From assembly GCF_002160765.1 (NCBI RefSeq), contig NZ_NFLF01000009.1, forward strand, positions 1-64,000: a stretch of 64,000 nt of DNA, in the 5' to 3' direction. This document shows positions 1-8,445 of the stretch, piece after piece. Position numbers and translations under genes: made by a program. Source of the DNA: Lachnoclostridium sp. An138 (lineage in GTDB: Bacteria; Bacillota; Clostridia; Lachnospirales; Lachnospiraceae). The notes below the pieces were generated by a model that saw nothing but the letters and a program-made list of their open reading frames with translations, was not told the origin of the DNA and ran no database searches. Each line of letters starts with the position of its first letter. Within the stretch, counting starts at the first letter, position 1.

Positions 1-214
<214 letters not shown>

Positions 215-371
215 TTTTCTCCAGGTCAGAAATCGCTTCTGGCAATCTCTTTCCCGTTTACTGTTATAAATAGGTTTTGTTCTTTGAACAATTCTCTTAA
301 GAATTTTCAAGGATTCTTAGCACTGTTCAGTTATCAAGGTTCGCTGTGCATCTCTCAGACGCAACTTTGAC
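215..371 (-). other. rRNA operon leader
   Basis: Transcribed spacer between the proximal rRNA promoter and mature 16S. It carries the text ACCTTGATAACTGAACAG (complement of roughly 324-341), typical of clostridial pre-16S leaders, where it pairs with sequence beyond the 16S 3' end for RNase III processing. No gene lies here; short reading frames over this stretch are chance. Confidence 0.7.
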
Positions 372-503
372 ATTTTATCATGTCCGTTCCTGTTTGTCAA
401 CAACTTTTTTAACTTTTTTGAAGTTTTTGTTGTTTCCTTTTCAAGAACTCGTTGTCCCTCGAGACAGCTTAGTTAATTTACCACACTGGGAAACAAATGT
501 CAA
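372..503 (-). promoter_or_regulatory. Tandem rRNA promoters P1 and P2
   Basis: Two sigma-A promoters read leftward into the rRNA operon. The proximal one has TTGACA at 395-400, a 17-nt spacer and TAAAAT at 372-377. The distal one has TTGACA at 498-503, a 17-nt spacer and TAAATT at 475-480. Perfect -35 boxes with 17-nt spacing in tandem are the usual arrangement for Firmicute rRNA operons. Confidence 0.85.
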
Positions 504-603
504 CAGTTTTTTTCATTTTTTTATTTTTTTATTTTGCAGGAAATATTGAGAACCGCCTGGCTTTACTATCAATCTCAAAGACTGAGAAATTATGATATTA
601 TTA

Positions 604-1326
604 TCATTTCAAAGGATATAACTTAATCTTATTGATTTTAGCTTTAAACTTATGCAAATCACTGCTTTTAAATCGTTTTCCATGTGCCGGGTAAATATAC
701 TCTACGTTTTCGCTCAATAATACTTGCCATGAATTTTCAAACTCTTTTTTATTTTCTATCCATATCGTTATCCTGTGTAGACTTGGCACACCGTTCATAG
801 CGGCATCTCCACAGAATATCATGTTTTTCACCCTTAAAGAAATAGAGTCTGTCGTATGTCCTGGCGTAAATAATATTTTGCCAGACAACATCCTTTCTAT
901 TTCAGCAATATTATCTTTTGTTATACTAATCAGTCTGTTTGCGTAGGTTTCATTTACTGCAGGAAAAAGATGTTTTCCTTTACCCACTATTTTCATAATG
1001 TAACAGAAGAGCAAAGCTAATCTGCTGCTGCACCCCCCATTGAAAGAATTTTGCCCTTTGGCTAAAACTGAAAATGCCTTATCGCTTATAATACAAGTAA
1101 TATTTAAATGTTTATCCAATACTTCTTTCAAAAAGCCTGCGTGGTCATCATGAGCGTGTGTCAGAAAAATATATTTGACATCATCCCATGAAATTCCTTG
1201 TCGTTTCATAGATGAAGTACACTTCTGATAACTATTTTCATATCCAGTATCAATCATTACATACCCATCTTTAATTCGATAAAGATATGTATTCATAACT
1301 CTGTTCCCTACATTATATATTTTCAT
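604..1326 (-). CDS. Metallo-beta-lactamase-fold hydrolase
   Basis: A 240-aa MBL-fold protein. The zinc-binding motif THAHDDHAG is present, followed by a GHT turn, a CGDAA segment supplying the bridging Asp, and a late PAHG histidine; together these are a complete metal site. Substrate is unknown; the family includes thioesterases, lactonases and glyoxalase-like enzymes. The ATG at 1326 (MKIYNVGN) is preferred over an upstream in-frame ATG at 1479 because AGGAG lies 8 nt before it, while the extra 51 codons look like non-coding text. The gene is clearly more AT-rich than its neighbours beyond 2 kb, which suggests transfer next to the rRNA operon. Confidence 0.85.
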   Translation of the reverse strand: MKIYNVGNRVMNTYLYRIKDGYVMIDTGYENSYQKCTSSMKRQGISWDDVKYIFLTHAHDDHAGFLKEVLDKHLNITCIISDKAFSVLAKGQNSFNGGCSSRLALLFCYIMKIVGKGKHLFPAVNETYANRLISITKDNIAEIERMLSGKILFTPGHTTDSISLRVKNMIFCGDAAMNGVPSLHRITIWIENKKEFENSWQVLLSENVEYIYPAHGKRFKSSDLHKFKAKINKIKLYPLK

Positions 1327-1494
1327 ATATGTTCTCCTATGTTCTCCGGCAAATTCATACCTATCGCTTTTTACTTCCGTCCACGCTGTAGGTTTGGATT
1401 TTCCAGTAAATCCGACTTCTGTGCAATTCTTTTCCGCGCTCTCCCTCCCTGTCTGCCCGACAAATGGAAATTTGCCCAATAAGCAGAGATTATC

Positions 1495-1707
1495 TTACAT
1501 ATATTTCTTTTCGATTAAATCCAACACTTCTTTAAATTCCGTTTCAGTTAATAATTTGACCCAGCGCCCATAATGCATTTCTTCAAATCCGGCTTCGTAC
1601 GTTTTCTCTGAATTTGGGCTATCTAATAAAAAGAGTGCTGGCACACTCTCTCCCATTATTCGCTCATATCCTGTTTCGCAAAGTACACCCTTATATACAA
1701 TTTTCAA
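1495..1707 (-). CDS. Small hypothetical protein
   Basis: About 70 aa, unrecognised. It is charged and soluble, with a C-terminal helix rich in Glu/Lys and no membrane segment or cysteine pair. The TTG at 1707 has an AGGG about 9 nt upstream; a GTG at 1725 or TTG at 1728 in the same frame would add 6-7 residues but has a weaker ribosome binding site. It lies 168 bp upstream of the MBL gene in the same direction and shares its AT-rich composition. It may be a real accessory gene or a remnant. Confidence 0.45.
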   Translation of the reverse strand: MKIVYKGVLCETGYERIMGESVPALFLLDSPNSEKTYEAGFEEMHYGRWVKLLTETEFKEVLDLIEKKYM

Positions 1708-2033
1708 ACCATCCCGCCCTTTCACCAATTACGATTTGTCTCTTTGCATTTATCATACTACCACAATTCCGAGAGCGTGGAAACAGCCTGTTTTCAGGCC
1801 GATTTCCTATCTTTCGGATATACGGGGCGGGCGGTCATTTAGGTGTAGACTTAAAGTAGTTCATCGATGGACAGCACCTTGAAAACAGAATATGGAGGAC
1901 ACTGGATTTAGGATCATAATAGTTCCAACCGCTGACACTCTGCAAAATATCAAAAGGCACTGACAGCTTTTGACCAATCACAATCTATGCTGTCAGCACC
2001 TCCGCTTTATGCTCTTATTTCTTTATACCTTAA
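1708..2033. other. Intergenic stretch; possible recombination scar
   Basis: No gene is seen. The stretch separates the AT-rich 0.6-1.7 kb segment from the more GC-rich amidohydrolase. A GC-rich patch around 1775-1840 differs from its surroundings and may be a remnant of a mobile element, but no transposase, terminal repeat or attachment site could be recognised. Towards 2 kb it holds the hairpin listed separately. Confidence 0.35.
1955..1996 (-). terminator. Possible terminator after the amidohydrolase
   Basis: Perfect 8-bp inverted repeat CTGACAGC (1960-1967) / GCTGTCAG (1989-1996). On the minus strand it lies 38 bp beyond the amidohydrolase stop and is followed by a broken U-rich run (CCTTTTGATATTTTG). 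The long loop makes it weaker than the other terminators here. Confidence 0.45.
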
Positions 2034-3662
2034 TTATTCATTCTTTTTCTCGTCCGGGCGCAGGATGTACAGCGTCTTCCCTTCCTTGATCGTCTCCAGC
2101 ACCTGGATATCCCGGAGCTGCATTTTATCCGTCTTCAGCGGATTGCGGTCCAGAATTACCATATCGGCCAGCTTGCCCGCCTCCAGCGTGCCTTTCCGCT
2201 CCTCTTCATGATAAGCATAGGCGCCGTGGATAGTTACGCCTTTGAGCGCCTCATAGACGCCGATACACTGTTCCTGTCCGATGGGCTTCCCGCTTCTCGT
2301 AACGCGGTTTACCGCGCACCATACCGTGTGCAGCATATCCGGCTCCACCACCGGAGTATCCTGATGGAAGTTGTAAATCAGCCCCCGTTCCATGGCAGCC
2401 CGGGCCGGACTGATATGCGCGCCCCGCACAGAGCCCAGATTTTTCAGATGCACGTCTCCCCAGTACCAGGTATGCGCCACGAATATGGACGGAATCATGC
2501 CGAGCTCTTTCATTTCATCCAGCTGGTCGTCTCCCACGGTCTGGCAGTGAATCATGACAGGCCGCAGGGCCCGGATTTTCTCCGGATTTTCAGGGGTCTT
2601 TGCGGCAGCTTTTTCAAAGGCTGCCAGATACTGGCCGGAGGCCGCGTCTCCATTGCAGTGGGCCAGGAGCTGATACCCTTTCTCCACAGCCGTCTCCACC
2701 CAGCGGTCTGTCTCCTCCTGCGTGTGGGCCGGGTAGCCGCAATAAGTCTCTTCCCCCTCATAAGGCTTCCGAAGCCATGCGGAGCGTCCCTGGGGCGAGC
2801 CGTCAAGAATGAGCTTCGCTCCTCCGATTTTCAGCCTGTTATGGTACTTTTGATAATATTCCGGATACTCTTCAGCTGTCTTTTCCAGATCGTCCGCCAG
2901 CACATAAGACACCACATCCAAATGGAACACCTGCTCTTTTGCGCACTCTGCCAGCTTCTGAAAACCGGAGGCATTGGTGGAGCCATCCTGCACTGTGGTG
3001 ATTCCGTATTTCAGGTAGATCTGCTGCGCCTTTTCCAACTGCCGCGCGAAATCCGCCTTCACTCTGGAGAACACCGGAATCAGAACCTTCACCATAGCCG
3101 GGACTTCCTCAATGTAGCCATTCGGCGTCCCATCTTCCTCCCGGCCGAATTTTCCGCCCTCCGGGTCCGGCGTATCCGCTGTAATCCCGCACTCCCGCAG
3201 AAGCACGCTGTTCGCCACACACATATGGCCGGAAGTATGCAGGATGCAGACAGGAATGGTGTCGGACACCCTGTCCAGGACCTCTTTCGTGGGATGCTGC
3301 TGCTCGTCCAGAAAATTATGGTCATATCCGTAGCCCACCAGAACCTCTCCTTCTGCCAGCCGCTTTTCTTTCAGCCAGTCAGAAAGCGTCACCGCCAGGT
3401 CCTTAAAGCTGGTGCATTTCCCCAGATTCGCAAAATCCGTATACTGGGCCAGCATGGCAATATGACTGTGGGGATCGATAAAGGATGGCATCAGCGTCTT
3501 TCCTTCCAGATCGATCTCTTCCGCGCCCGGCAGACACTGCCGCCGCGCCTCCGCAAGCTCTCCCACATAGCTGATTTTTCCGTCAGTGACCAGAACCGCC
3601 TCCGGCGCGTCCGTCTCTTCCCGCATGGTGACGATATCTCCGCCATAATATAATTTCTGCAT
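2034..3662 (-). CDS. Amidohydrolase, YtcJ-like (family 3)
   Basis: A 542-aa metal-dependent hydrolase of the amidohydrolase superfamily. The N-terminal metal motif is DPHSHIA (about residues 63-69). A later HCNGD segment and a HQDTPV segment near the C-terminus match the remaining metal and substrate residues of the YtcJ/NfdA group. Start ATG at 3662 has GGAGA upstream. Family members hydrolyse N-formyl or N-acyl bonds in diverse small molecules, so the substrate cannot be named. It stands alone between two terminators, with the PTS operon behind it in the same direction. Confidence 0.88.
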   Translation of the reverse strand: MQKLYYGGDIVTMREETDAPEAVLVTDGKISYVGELAEARRQCLPGAEEIDLEGKTLMPSFIDPHSHIAMLAQYTDFANLGKCTSFKDLAVTLSDWLKEKRLAEGEVLVGYGYDHNFLDEQQHPTKEVLDRVSDTIPVCILHTSGHMCVANSVLLRECGITADTPDPEGGKFGREEDGTPNGYIEEVPAMVKVLIPVFSRVKADFARQLEKAQQIYLKYGITTVQDGSTNASGFQKLAECAKEQVFHLDVVSYVLADDLEKTAEEYPEYYQKYHNRLKIGGAKLILDGSPQGRSAWLRKPYEGEETYCGYPAHTQEETDRWVETAVEKGYQLLAHCNGDAASGQYLAAFEKAAAKTPENPEKIRALRPVMIHCQTVGDDQLDEMKELGMIPSIFVAHTWYWGDVHLKNLGSVRGAHISPARAAMERGLIYNFHQDTPVVEPDMLHTVWCAVNRVTRSGKPIGQEQCIGVYEALKGVTIHGAYAYHEEERKGTLEAGKLADMVILDRNPLKTDKMQLRDIQVLETIKEGKTLYILRPDEKKNE

Positions 3663-3747
3663 GAAACCCGTTCTCCTTTCCCGTCATTCTGTCTGCGCTG
3701 TCCAAAAAGGCTGACGCAGGATCATCATCTTATGTATCAGTATACAC

Positions 3748-3806
3748 AAATTTGGTCCAAAGACACAGTCTCTGGACCAAATTTTTAGAAAGCCGCAGTC
3801 TGCGGC
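3748..3806 (-). terminator. Double hairpin terminator after the GH4 gene
   Basis: Two hairpins lie directly beyond the phospho-glucosidase stop at 3817. The first is GCCGCAG/CTGCGGC (3792-3806), followed on the minus strand by TTTCT. The second is a perfect 12-bp inverted repeat AAATTTGGTCCA (3748-3759) / TGGACCAAATTT (3773-3784). On the plus strand the second is followed by TTTTT. They insulate the PTS operon from the amidohydrolase gene. Confidence 0.7.
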
Positions 3807-3816
3807 TGAACCGGAT

Positions 3817-5178
3817 TTATTTCAGCTCGGGCCAGTATTCCTTATTGGCCTCAATCATATCATCCAGGATCTCCTTTGCCACTTTCATGCTCGGCACTGT
3901 CTTGTTCAGGGTAAACGCCTGCAGCACCTTTTCATAGGAGCCTTCGATGCAGCCCTCTACCAGCAGTTTCTCGCTGTTTAACTGCTGCATCATCAGACCC
4001 TGCTGGAACAGCGGGATCTCATTCTGCGCGATAACCTCCGGTCCCTTCTTTCCGATATAGGCCGGAACCTCGACCATAGCGTCATAGGGCATGTTCGGGA
4101 TCGCGCCGCGGTTCTCGGTGATAACCAGGAAACGGGCCTTCGTATCATTCTTCAGCGCAATCGCCAGATCGGCAATCCAGTCGCCGTGGCTTCCCGCGTA
4201 GAATACGCTCTCGTCGATCTCGCCGGTTGCCAGATATCTGTCGATTCCGTCAAAGAGATTTTTCTCTCTGGTCTCCATAACCTCGTTGGCGCGGGTATGG
4301 GTCGGATCGGAATGCTCTACGAATTCCTTCTGCTGCAGATAATAGTTCAGGTAGGTATTCGGCAGGGTCTCCGGGAAATTCTGCATGATCTCATAAACGC
4401 CCTTCCATACATAATACCAGCTTCCCTTTGTGTGGCGGTTTCCACCGCTGCTGCCGCTGCTGGTCAGAGCCTGCTTATCCTTTAAGTAAGCCGCCGGAAG
4501 CAGAATCTCCTGCTCCATAATGTAGTCGCGCAGCTTCGGCATCACATCCTCGCCCTTGTACTCGATGGAGGTAAACCAGCCAAAATGATTCAGTCCGTAA
4601 TAATCATATACCAAATCCTTTTTATTCACCTCAAGCGCCGCAGCTACCACATCAATGATGGCAATAGGCATGTCACAGATGTTGATAATACGGGCGTTCG
4701 GACGCAGCTTTCTGCACGCCTCGGATACGATGGACGCCGGGTTGGAATAGTTCAGAATCCAGTAGGTGGGTTTCGCGTATTTCTCCACATCATCAATCAC
4801 TTTGATCATGGGGAAGATGGTACGCATGCCGTATGCCATTCCGCCGCAGCCGCAGGTCTCCTGTCCCACACAGCCGTGCTTCAGCGGAATTTTTTCGTCC
4901 ATCTCTCTCATGGCGTATTTTCCCACACGCATCTGGGCAAAGATGAAATCTGCGTCTGTGTATGCTTCCTTCTCATCATAGGTAACGGTAAGCTTGATTC
5001 CGCTCTTCAGATCCTCTTCCAGAATCCATTTTACCAACACGCCCAGCTTGTCCTGACGCTCTCTGTCAATATCAAAGAGACGGATCTCGTCTACTTCCAG
5101 CTCGTCCTTGCGGAGCGCGATTGATTTCACAATTCCGGGTGTAAAGGTACTTCCGCCGCCGACAATAGTAATAATCAT
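3817..5178 (-). CDS. glvA: 6-phospho-alpha-glucosidase, GH4
   Basis: A 453-aa NAD- and metal-dependent glycosidase of family GH4 that hydrolyses 6-phospho-alpha-glucosides such as maltose-6-phosphate inside the cell. Visible features are the dinucleotide-binding loop VGGGSTFTPG at residues 6-15, the CDMP motif at 168-171, which in GH4 marks phospho-alpha-glucosidases, and a metal-ligand NHFGW at 197-201. Length fits the family. The start has AGGAGG upstream. It is the last gene of the EIIA-licT-EIICB-glvA operon and takes the product of the EIICB transporter. The galactosidase/glucuronidase branches of GH4 are unlikely given CDMP. Confidence 0.93.
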   Translation of the reverse strand: MIITIVGGGSTFTPGIVKSIALRKDELEVDEIRLFDIDRERQDKLGVLVKWILEEDLKSGIKLTVTYDEKEAYTDADFIFAQMRVGKYAMREMDEKIPLKHGCVGQETCGCGGMAYGMRTIFPMIKVIDDVEKYAKPTYWILNYSNPASIVSEACRKLRPNARIINICDMPIAIIDVVAAALEVNKKDLVYDYYGLNHFGWFTSIEYKGEDVMPKLRDYIMEQEILLPAAYLKDKQALTSSGSSGGNRHTKGSWYYVWKGVYEIMQNFPETLPNTYLNYYLQQKEFVEHSDPTHTRANEVMETREKNLFDGIDRYLATGEIDESVFYAGSHGDWIADLAIALKNDTKARFLVITENRGAIPNMPYDAMVEVPAYIGKKGPEVIAQNEIPLFQQGLMMQQLNSEKLLVEGCIEGSYEKVLQAFTLNKTVPSMKVAKEILDDMIEANKEYWPELK

Positions 5179-5202
5179 TTATTTTTCCTCCTGACTTCTG
5201 TT

Positions 5203-6792
5203 TTAAATGGTTTTCAGGTAATCTTCCACTGCGTTCCGCAGCTCGGCAACCTGCAGGCCGATGATAATCTGGATATCGTCGCCCTTCTTTACAATACCGC
5301 TGTTGGGCACCTTGTTAATCAGCTCATCCTTTAAGAGAGAGGGTTCCTTCACATTTACTCTCAGGCGGGTAAAGCAGTTCTCTGTGCTGTTGATATTCTC
5401 CTTGCCGCCAAGTCCTTCTACCAGACTTGCCACATTGGCTGTAAGAGCGCTTGCCTTGGAGCTCTTACCGGTTTCCGCAGCTGTGGGAGCGATGCCTTCC
5501 GCTTCCGCAAGGGCCGCGTCCACATCCTCGCGTCCCGGAGTCTTCAGGTTGAACTTCTTAATAAGGAAAGTGAACAGTACAAAGTAAACAACAATCTGAA
5601 TCACAGCAAGCACATACATCATGGGCCAGTTTGTCTTCTCCGTACCTGCGGCCAGGTTGGTCAGGAAGGAAGTGATAATATTTCCTCCGCAGAACGCAGT
5701 TACGTTAAAGATCTTCAGCAGCGCGATAAACAGGCCGGCAATCGCCGCATGCAGTACAAACAGCACCGGAGCCGCAAAGATAAACATGAAATCGATAGGC
5801 TCCGTAATACCCGCGATACAGGAAGTAATTACCAGCGGAATCAGGGTCGCGCGGACACGCTTCTTGTTTTCCGGACGGGCTGTGTGAATAAACGCCGCCA
5901 CAATACCGATATATCCAAACATCTTGGTGAAGCCGATTGCCATATAATAAATGCTGTCGGACATCTGCGTCACATTCGGCATGTTCAGCTCTGTCATGGC
6001 GATGGCATAAGCTCCCGCCACAGTGGTATCGCCGAGCTGAAGGACTCCGCCCAGGTCAGAGAACTGGAACGGTGTGTAAACCAGGTGGTGAAGACCCGTC
6101 GGAATCAGCAGTCTCTCCAGGAAACCATACAGGAAGAGGCCGAAGGCTCCGCTGCCGCTGATAACATTTGCCAGCGCAGAGATTCCGGACTGAACTACCG
6201 GCCATACCAGGTTGCTCAGAGCGCCGAATACCATGGACACGAAAATCATAATCAGGAAAGAGAAGCGCACGCCGGAAAACATCTGCATGGCGCCGTTGAA
6301 CCTCTTATTGTAGGTGCGGTTAAATACATACGCCGTCAGACAGCCCAGGATAATGCCGCCGAACACGCTCATATCCACGCACTGGATGCCCAGGATTTCA
6401 GTCTGACCCGTTCCCACAAGGCCGAGCATCTCATTGGGCTCTGCCAGCTGTCCCATGGTGCTCAGGAGCACGTTGGAAGTGGTCAGATACATCAGATAGG
6501 ACATCAGTCCGATAATGCCTGCGTGATGCTTGTCTTTCTTCGCCATAGCCGCCGGAATACCGATGACAAACAGCACGGCCAGGTTGTTGACAATAACATA
6601 GATAGTCTGATACATCAGATTTCCAAGAATCTGAATCGGAGCCCATTTCAGGAACGGCAGAGCTCCCGAAATAGCTGAATTGGTGAGCAGCGCGCCGATT
6701 GCCAGGATCAGGCCGCCCACAGAAAGATACATCAGTGGCTGCAGCATGGCTTTGGAAAAGTTCTCCAAAGCTCCCATAATCTTTTTCTTCAT
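5203..6792 (-). CDS. PTS alpha-glucoside transporter EIICB
   Basis: A 529-aa membrane protein. The N-terminal EIIC domain (about 1-420) has some ten hydrophobic segments and the EIIC signature around PTGLHHLVYTPF. A flexible linker rich in Ala/Glu joins a C-terminal EIIB domain whose phosphorylation site is Cys473 in NCFTRLRV. It resembles the GlvC/MalP group of maltose and alpha-glucoside permeases. It imports the disaccharide and phosphorylates it on C6 using phosphate from EIIA. It lies between the antiterminator and glvA, which supports the substrate class. Ribosome binding site AAGGAG. Confidence 0.92.
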   Translation of the reverse strand: MKKKIMGALENFSKAMLQPLMYLSVGGLILAIGALLTNSAISGALPFLKWAPIQILGNLMYQTIYVIVNNLAVLFVIGIPAAMAKKDKHHAGIIGLMSYLMYLTTSNVLLSTMGQLAEPNEMLGLVGTGQTEILGIQCVDMSVFGGIILGCLTAYVFNRTYNKRFNGAMQMFSGVRFSFLIMIFVSMVFGALSNLVWPVVQSGISALANVISGSGAFGLFLYGFLERLLIPTGLHHLVYTPFQFSDLGGVLQLGDTTVAGAYAIAMTELNMPNVTQMSDSIYYMAIGFTKMFGYIGIVAAFIHTARPENKKRVRATLIPLVITSCIAGITEPIDFMFIFAAPVLFVLHAAIAGLFIALLKIFNVTAFCGGNIITSFLTNLAAGTEKTNWPMMYVLAVIQIVVYFVLFTFLIKKFNLKTPGREDVDAALAEAEGIAPTAAETGKSSKASALTANVASLVEGLGGKENINSTENCFTRLRVNVKEPSLLKDELINKVPNSGIVKKGDDIQIIIGLQVAELRNAVEDYLKTI

Positions 6793-6854
6793 AACAGTAT
6801 TTCTCCTTTGAAACTTTTTTAACTCTTTAAAAGCTGTTTAAAAGCCATAAACAG

Positions 6855-7673
6855 CTAATAAAATATCTTGCTCAGATGTACCAGCAGGTACACCTCTTCC
6901 TGGGCGTTCAGGGTATAATCAAAATTATCCCGGATATACTCCTTTAGCCTCTCCATACACTTTCTGTTCTGCTTATGCTTTTTCAGAAGCATCTCATGAA
7001 GCCCTTCCATATCGTCGTCGGTCCACTGCACCTGCTGAAAAATGCGCTGTGCCAGAAATTTCAGATGAGTGGTCAGACGCACCGTGTCAATCTGGTCCGG
7101 GTCCAGCTCTACTCCGTAGGTATCACGGATAATATCCATGCATCCTTTGGTAAGCTTCAGAGTATTATAGGTCATCTCGCGGTTCATGGACGCGCTCGCG
7201 AGCTGCAGCGCAATATAGCCCGCCTCATAATCCGGCAGCCGCACACCGCAGCGGAGCTCGATCTGATCCAGGGCCCATCTTCCCGCTTCAAATTCCCTGG
7301 GATAGAGAAGCCGGGTCTCTGCCAGCATCAGATAAGGCAGGTCAATTCCCTGCTCATATCGTTCGATGGCAAAGCAGATGTGGTCAATCAGCGACACCAG
7401 CAGCTGATCTTTCAGCTCCAGCCCTTTCCCCCGCGCATATTTCAGAATATCTTCCGCCGCGCGGATCGCATCCGGTCCCGCATCCTTCATGAGCTGCAGA
7501 AACTTTGTCTGAAACTCACTCTGTATGTAATAGGTTTTTTCTATCTTCCGCTCATCGATGGTATCTCCGGGCTTTTTGGCAAAGCCTACTCCGGAGCCGA
7601 CCAGAACGACCTCACGCCCGTCCGGCTGTACCGCCGACACAGCATTATTGTTATATACCTTTACGGCTTCCAT
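6855..7673 (-). CDS. BglG/LicT-type antiterminator (alpha-glucoside operon)
   Basis: A 272-aa RNA-binding antiterminator. Residues 1-55 are the CAT RNA-binding domain (VYNNNAVSAV and the GSGVGFAKKPGD loop); PRD1 and PRD2 follow. Conserved PRD histidines are seen at His98 (LIDHICFAIERY), in RLTTHLKFL and in YLLVHLSK. The second PRD1 position reads IALQLAS, so the usual His is Gln. Start ATG at 7673 (MEAVKVYN) is chosen because the family starts there and GGGGA precedes it; an upstream ATG at 7721 lacks a ribosome binding site. It should bind the RAT upstream of the EIIA gene and prevent termination when sugar is present. Confidence 0.92.
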   Translation of the reverse strand: MEAVKVYNNNAVSAVQPDGREVVLVGSGVGFAKKPGDTIDERKIEKTYYIQSEFQTKFLQLMKDAGPDAIRAAEDILKYARGKGLELKDQLLVSLIDHICFAIERYEQGIDLPYLMLAETRLLYPREFEAGRWALDQIELRCGVRLPDYEAGYIALQLASASMNREMTYNTLKLTKGCMDIIRDTYGVELDPDQIDTVRLTTHLKFLAQRIFQQVQWTDDDMEGLHEMLLKKHKQNRKCMERLKEYIRDNFDYTLNAQEEVYLLVHLSKIFY

Positions 7674-7704
7674 CTCACTTAAAGTCCCCACTCGCTCAAA
7701 GATT

Positions 7705-8202
7705 TTACCGGCTGCATTCAATTACGGTATCAACATTCTTTTTCACCTGCTGTCCGCCAGCCAGCGTTTTAAACTGATACTGTCCGGGATTCAGAAGGAT
7801 CAGCATGGTAGTCATATCGATTCCCTTCTTCTCCATAAACGCGGCGTCAAAACGAATCAGAGGCTCTCCCTTCTTCACCTGGTCTCCCTGGGAAACCAGA
7901 GCCTCAAAGCCCTCTCCCTTCAGAGCAACCGTATCAATGCCGATATGCACCATCAGCTCAAGTCCATCATCCCTTGTCATGCCAAACGCATGAAGCGTCT
8001 CCGCCAGCATGGACACTGTTCCGTCACAGGGAGCCGCAATCACACAGTCCTCCGGAACAATGGCAATTCCATCTCCCAGCGCCTTTCCGGAAAATACCGG
8101 ATCGTTAACCTCCTCCAGGGGAATACAGCGTCCGTCCGTCATAGCTGTAAGCTCCAGACCTGTTTTTTCCAAATCAGGTTTTTTCTTAAAAAACTGAAAC
8201 AT
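7705..8202 (-). CDS. PTS glucose-family EIIA
   Basis: A 165-aa soluble EIIA of the Crr/glucose type. Both active-site histidines are visible: His71 in TLHAFGMT and the phospho-accepting His86 in ELMVHIGIDTV. It passes phosphate from HPr to the EIIB domain of the alpha-glucoside transporter, which lacks its own EIIA. Start ATG at 8202 is preferred since GGGAGG lies 6 nt upstream; an ATG at 8208 directly abuts that site. First gene of the operon, directly behind the RAT/terminator. It is separated from the antiterminator by 31 bp. Confidence 0.93.
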   Translation of the reverse strand: MFQFFKKKPDLEKTGLELTAMTDGRCIPLEEVNDPVFSGKALGDGIAIVPEDCVIAAPCDGTVSMLAETLHAFGMTRDDGLELMVHIGIDTVALKGEGFEALVSQGDQVKKGEPLIRFDAAFMEKKGIDMTTMLILLNPGQYQFKTLAGGQQVKKNVDTVIECSR

Positions 8203-8264
8203 TCTCATCCTCCCTTTTGCCTGCGCGCCTCCCTGTCCCTGGCAGTCCGGCCGAAACTGCCGCA

Positions 8265-8310
8265 CAAAAAAGGCATGAATCCTCCTCCGTAGAGAAGAGA
8301 ACTCATGCCT
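8265..8310 (-). terminator. Conditional terminator before EIIA
   Basis: Stem AGGCATGA/TCATGCCT (8303-8310 with 8271-8278) followed by TTTTTT on the minus strand. It overlaps the 3' part of the RAT element, so binding of the antiterminator excludes it. Confidence 0.88.
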
Positions 8311-8326
8311 GATTTAACAGTAACAC
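8303..8326 (-). promoter_or_regulatory. RAT antiterminator site 1
   Basis: On the minus strand GTGTTACTGTTAAATCAGGC matches the ribonucleic antiterminator consensus of LicT/SacY/BglG. It lies in the leader between the operon promoter and the EIIA gene and shares its last bases with the terminator stem. The same 24 nt occur again at 9442-9465. Confidence 0.9.
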
Positions 8327-8346
8327 GCATCTCAAATTTTGTTATC

Positions 8347-8375
8347 ATTATAGTAATTGCAGCAGTAAATGTCAA
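8347..8375 (-). promoter_or_regulatory. Promoter of the alpha-glucoside PTS operon
   Basis: Consensus sigma-A promoter: TTGACA at 8370-8375, 17-nt spacer, TATAAT at 8347-8352. A strong constitutive promoter is the rule for antitermination-controlled operons. Confidence 0.9.
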
Positions 8376-8445
8376 GTAAATTTTGTATCATTCTTCTTTT
8401 TGTCAGTTTTAACAATTTTATTTCCGTGTTTTTGTGCAATTTACC

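Noticed and set aside
2208-3653. A 481-codon plus-strand frame
   Set aside because: Antisense shadow of the amidohydrolase; translated product is His/Arg/Leu-rich noise.
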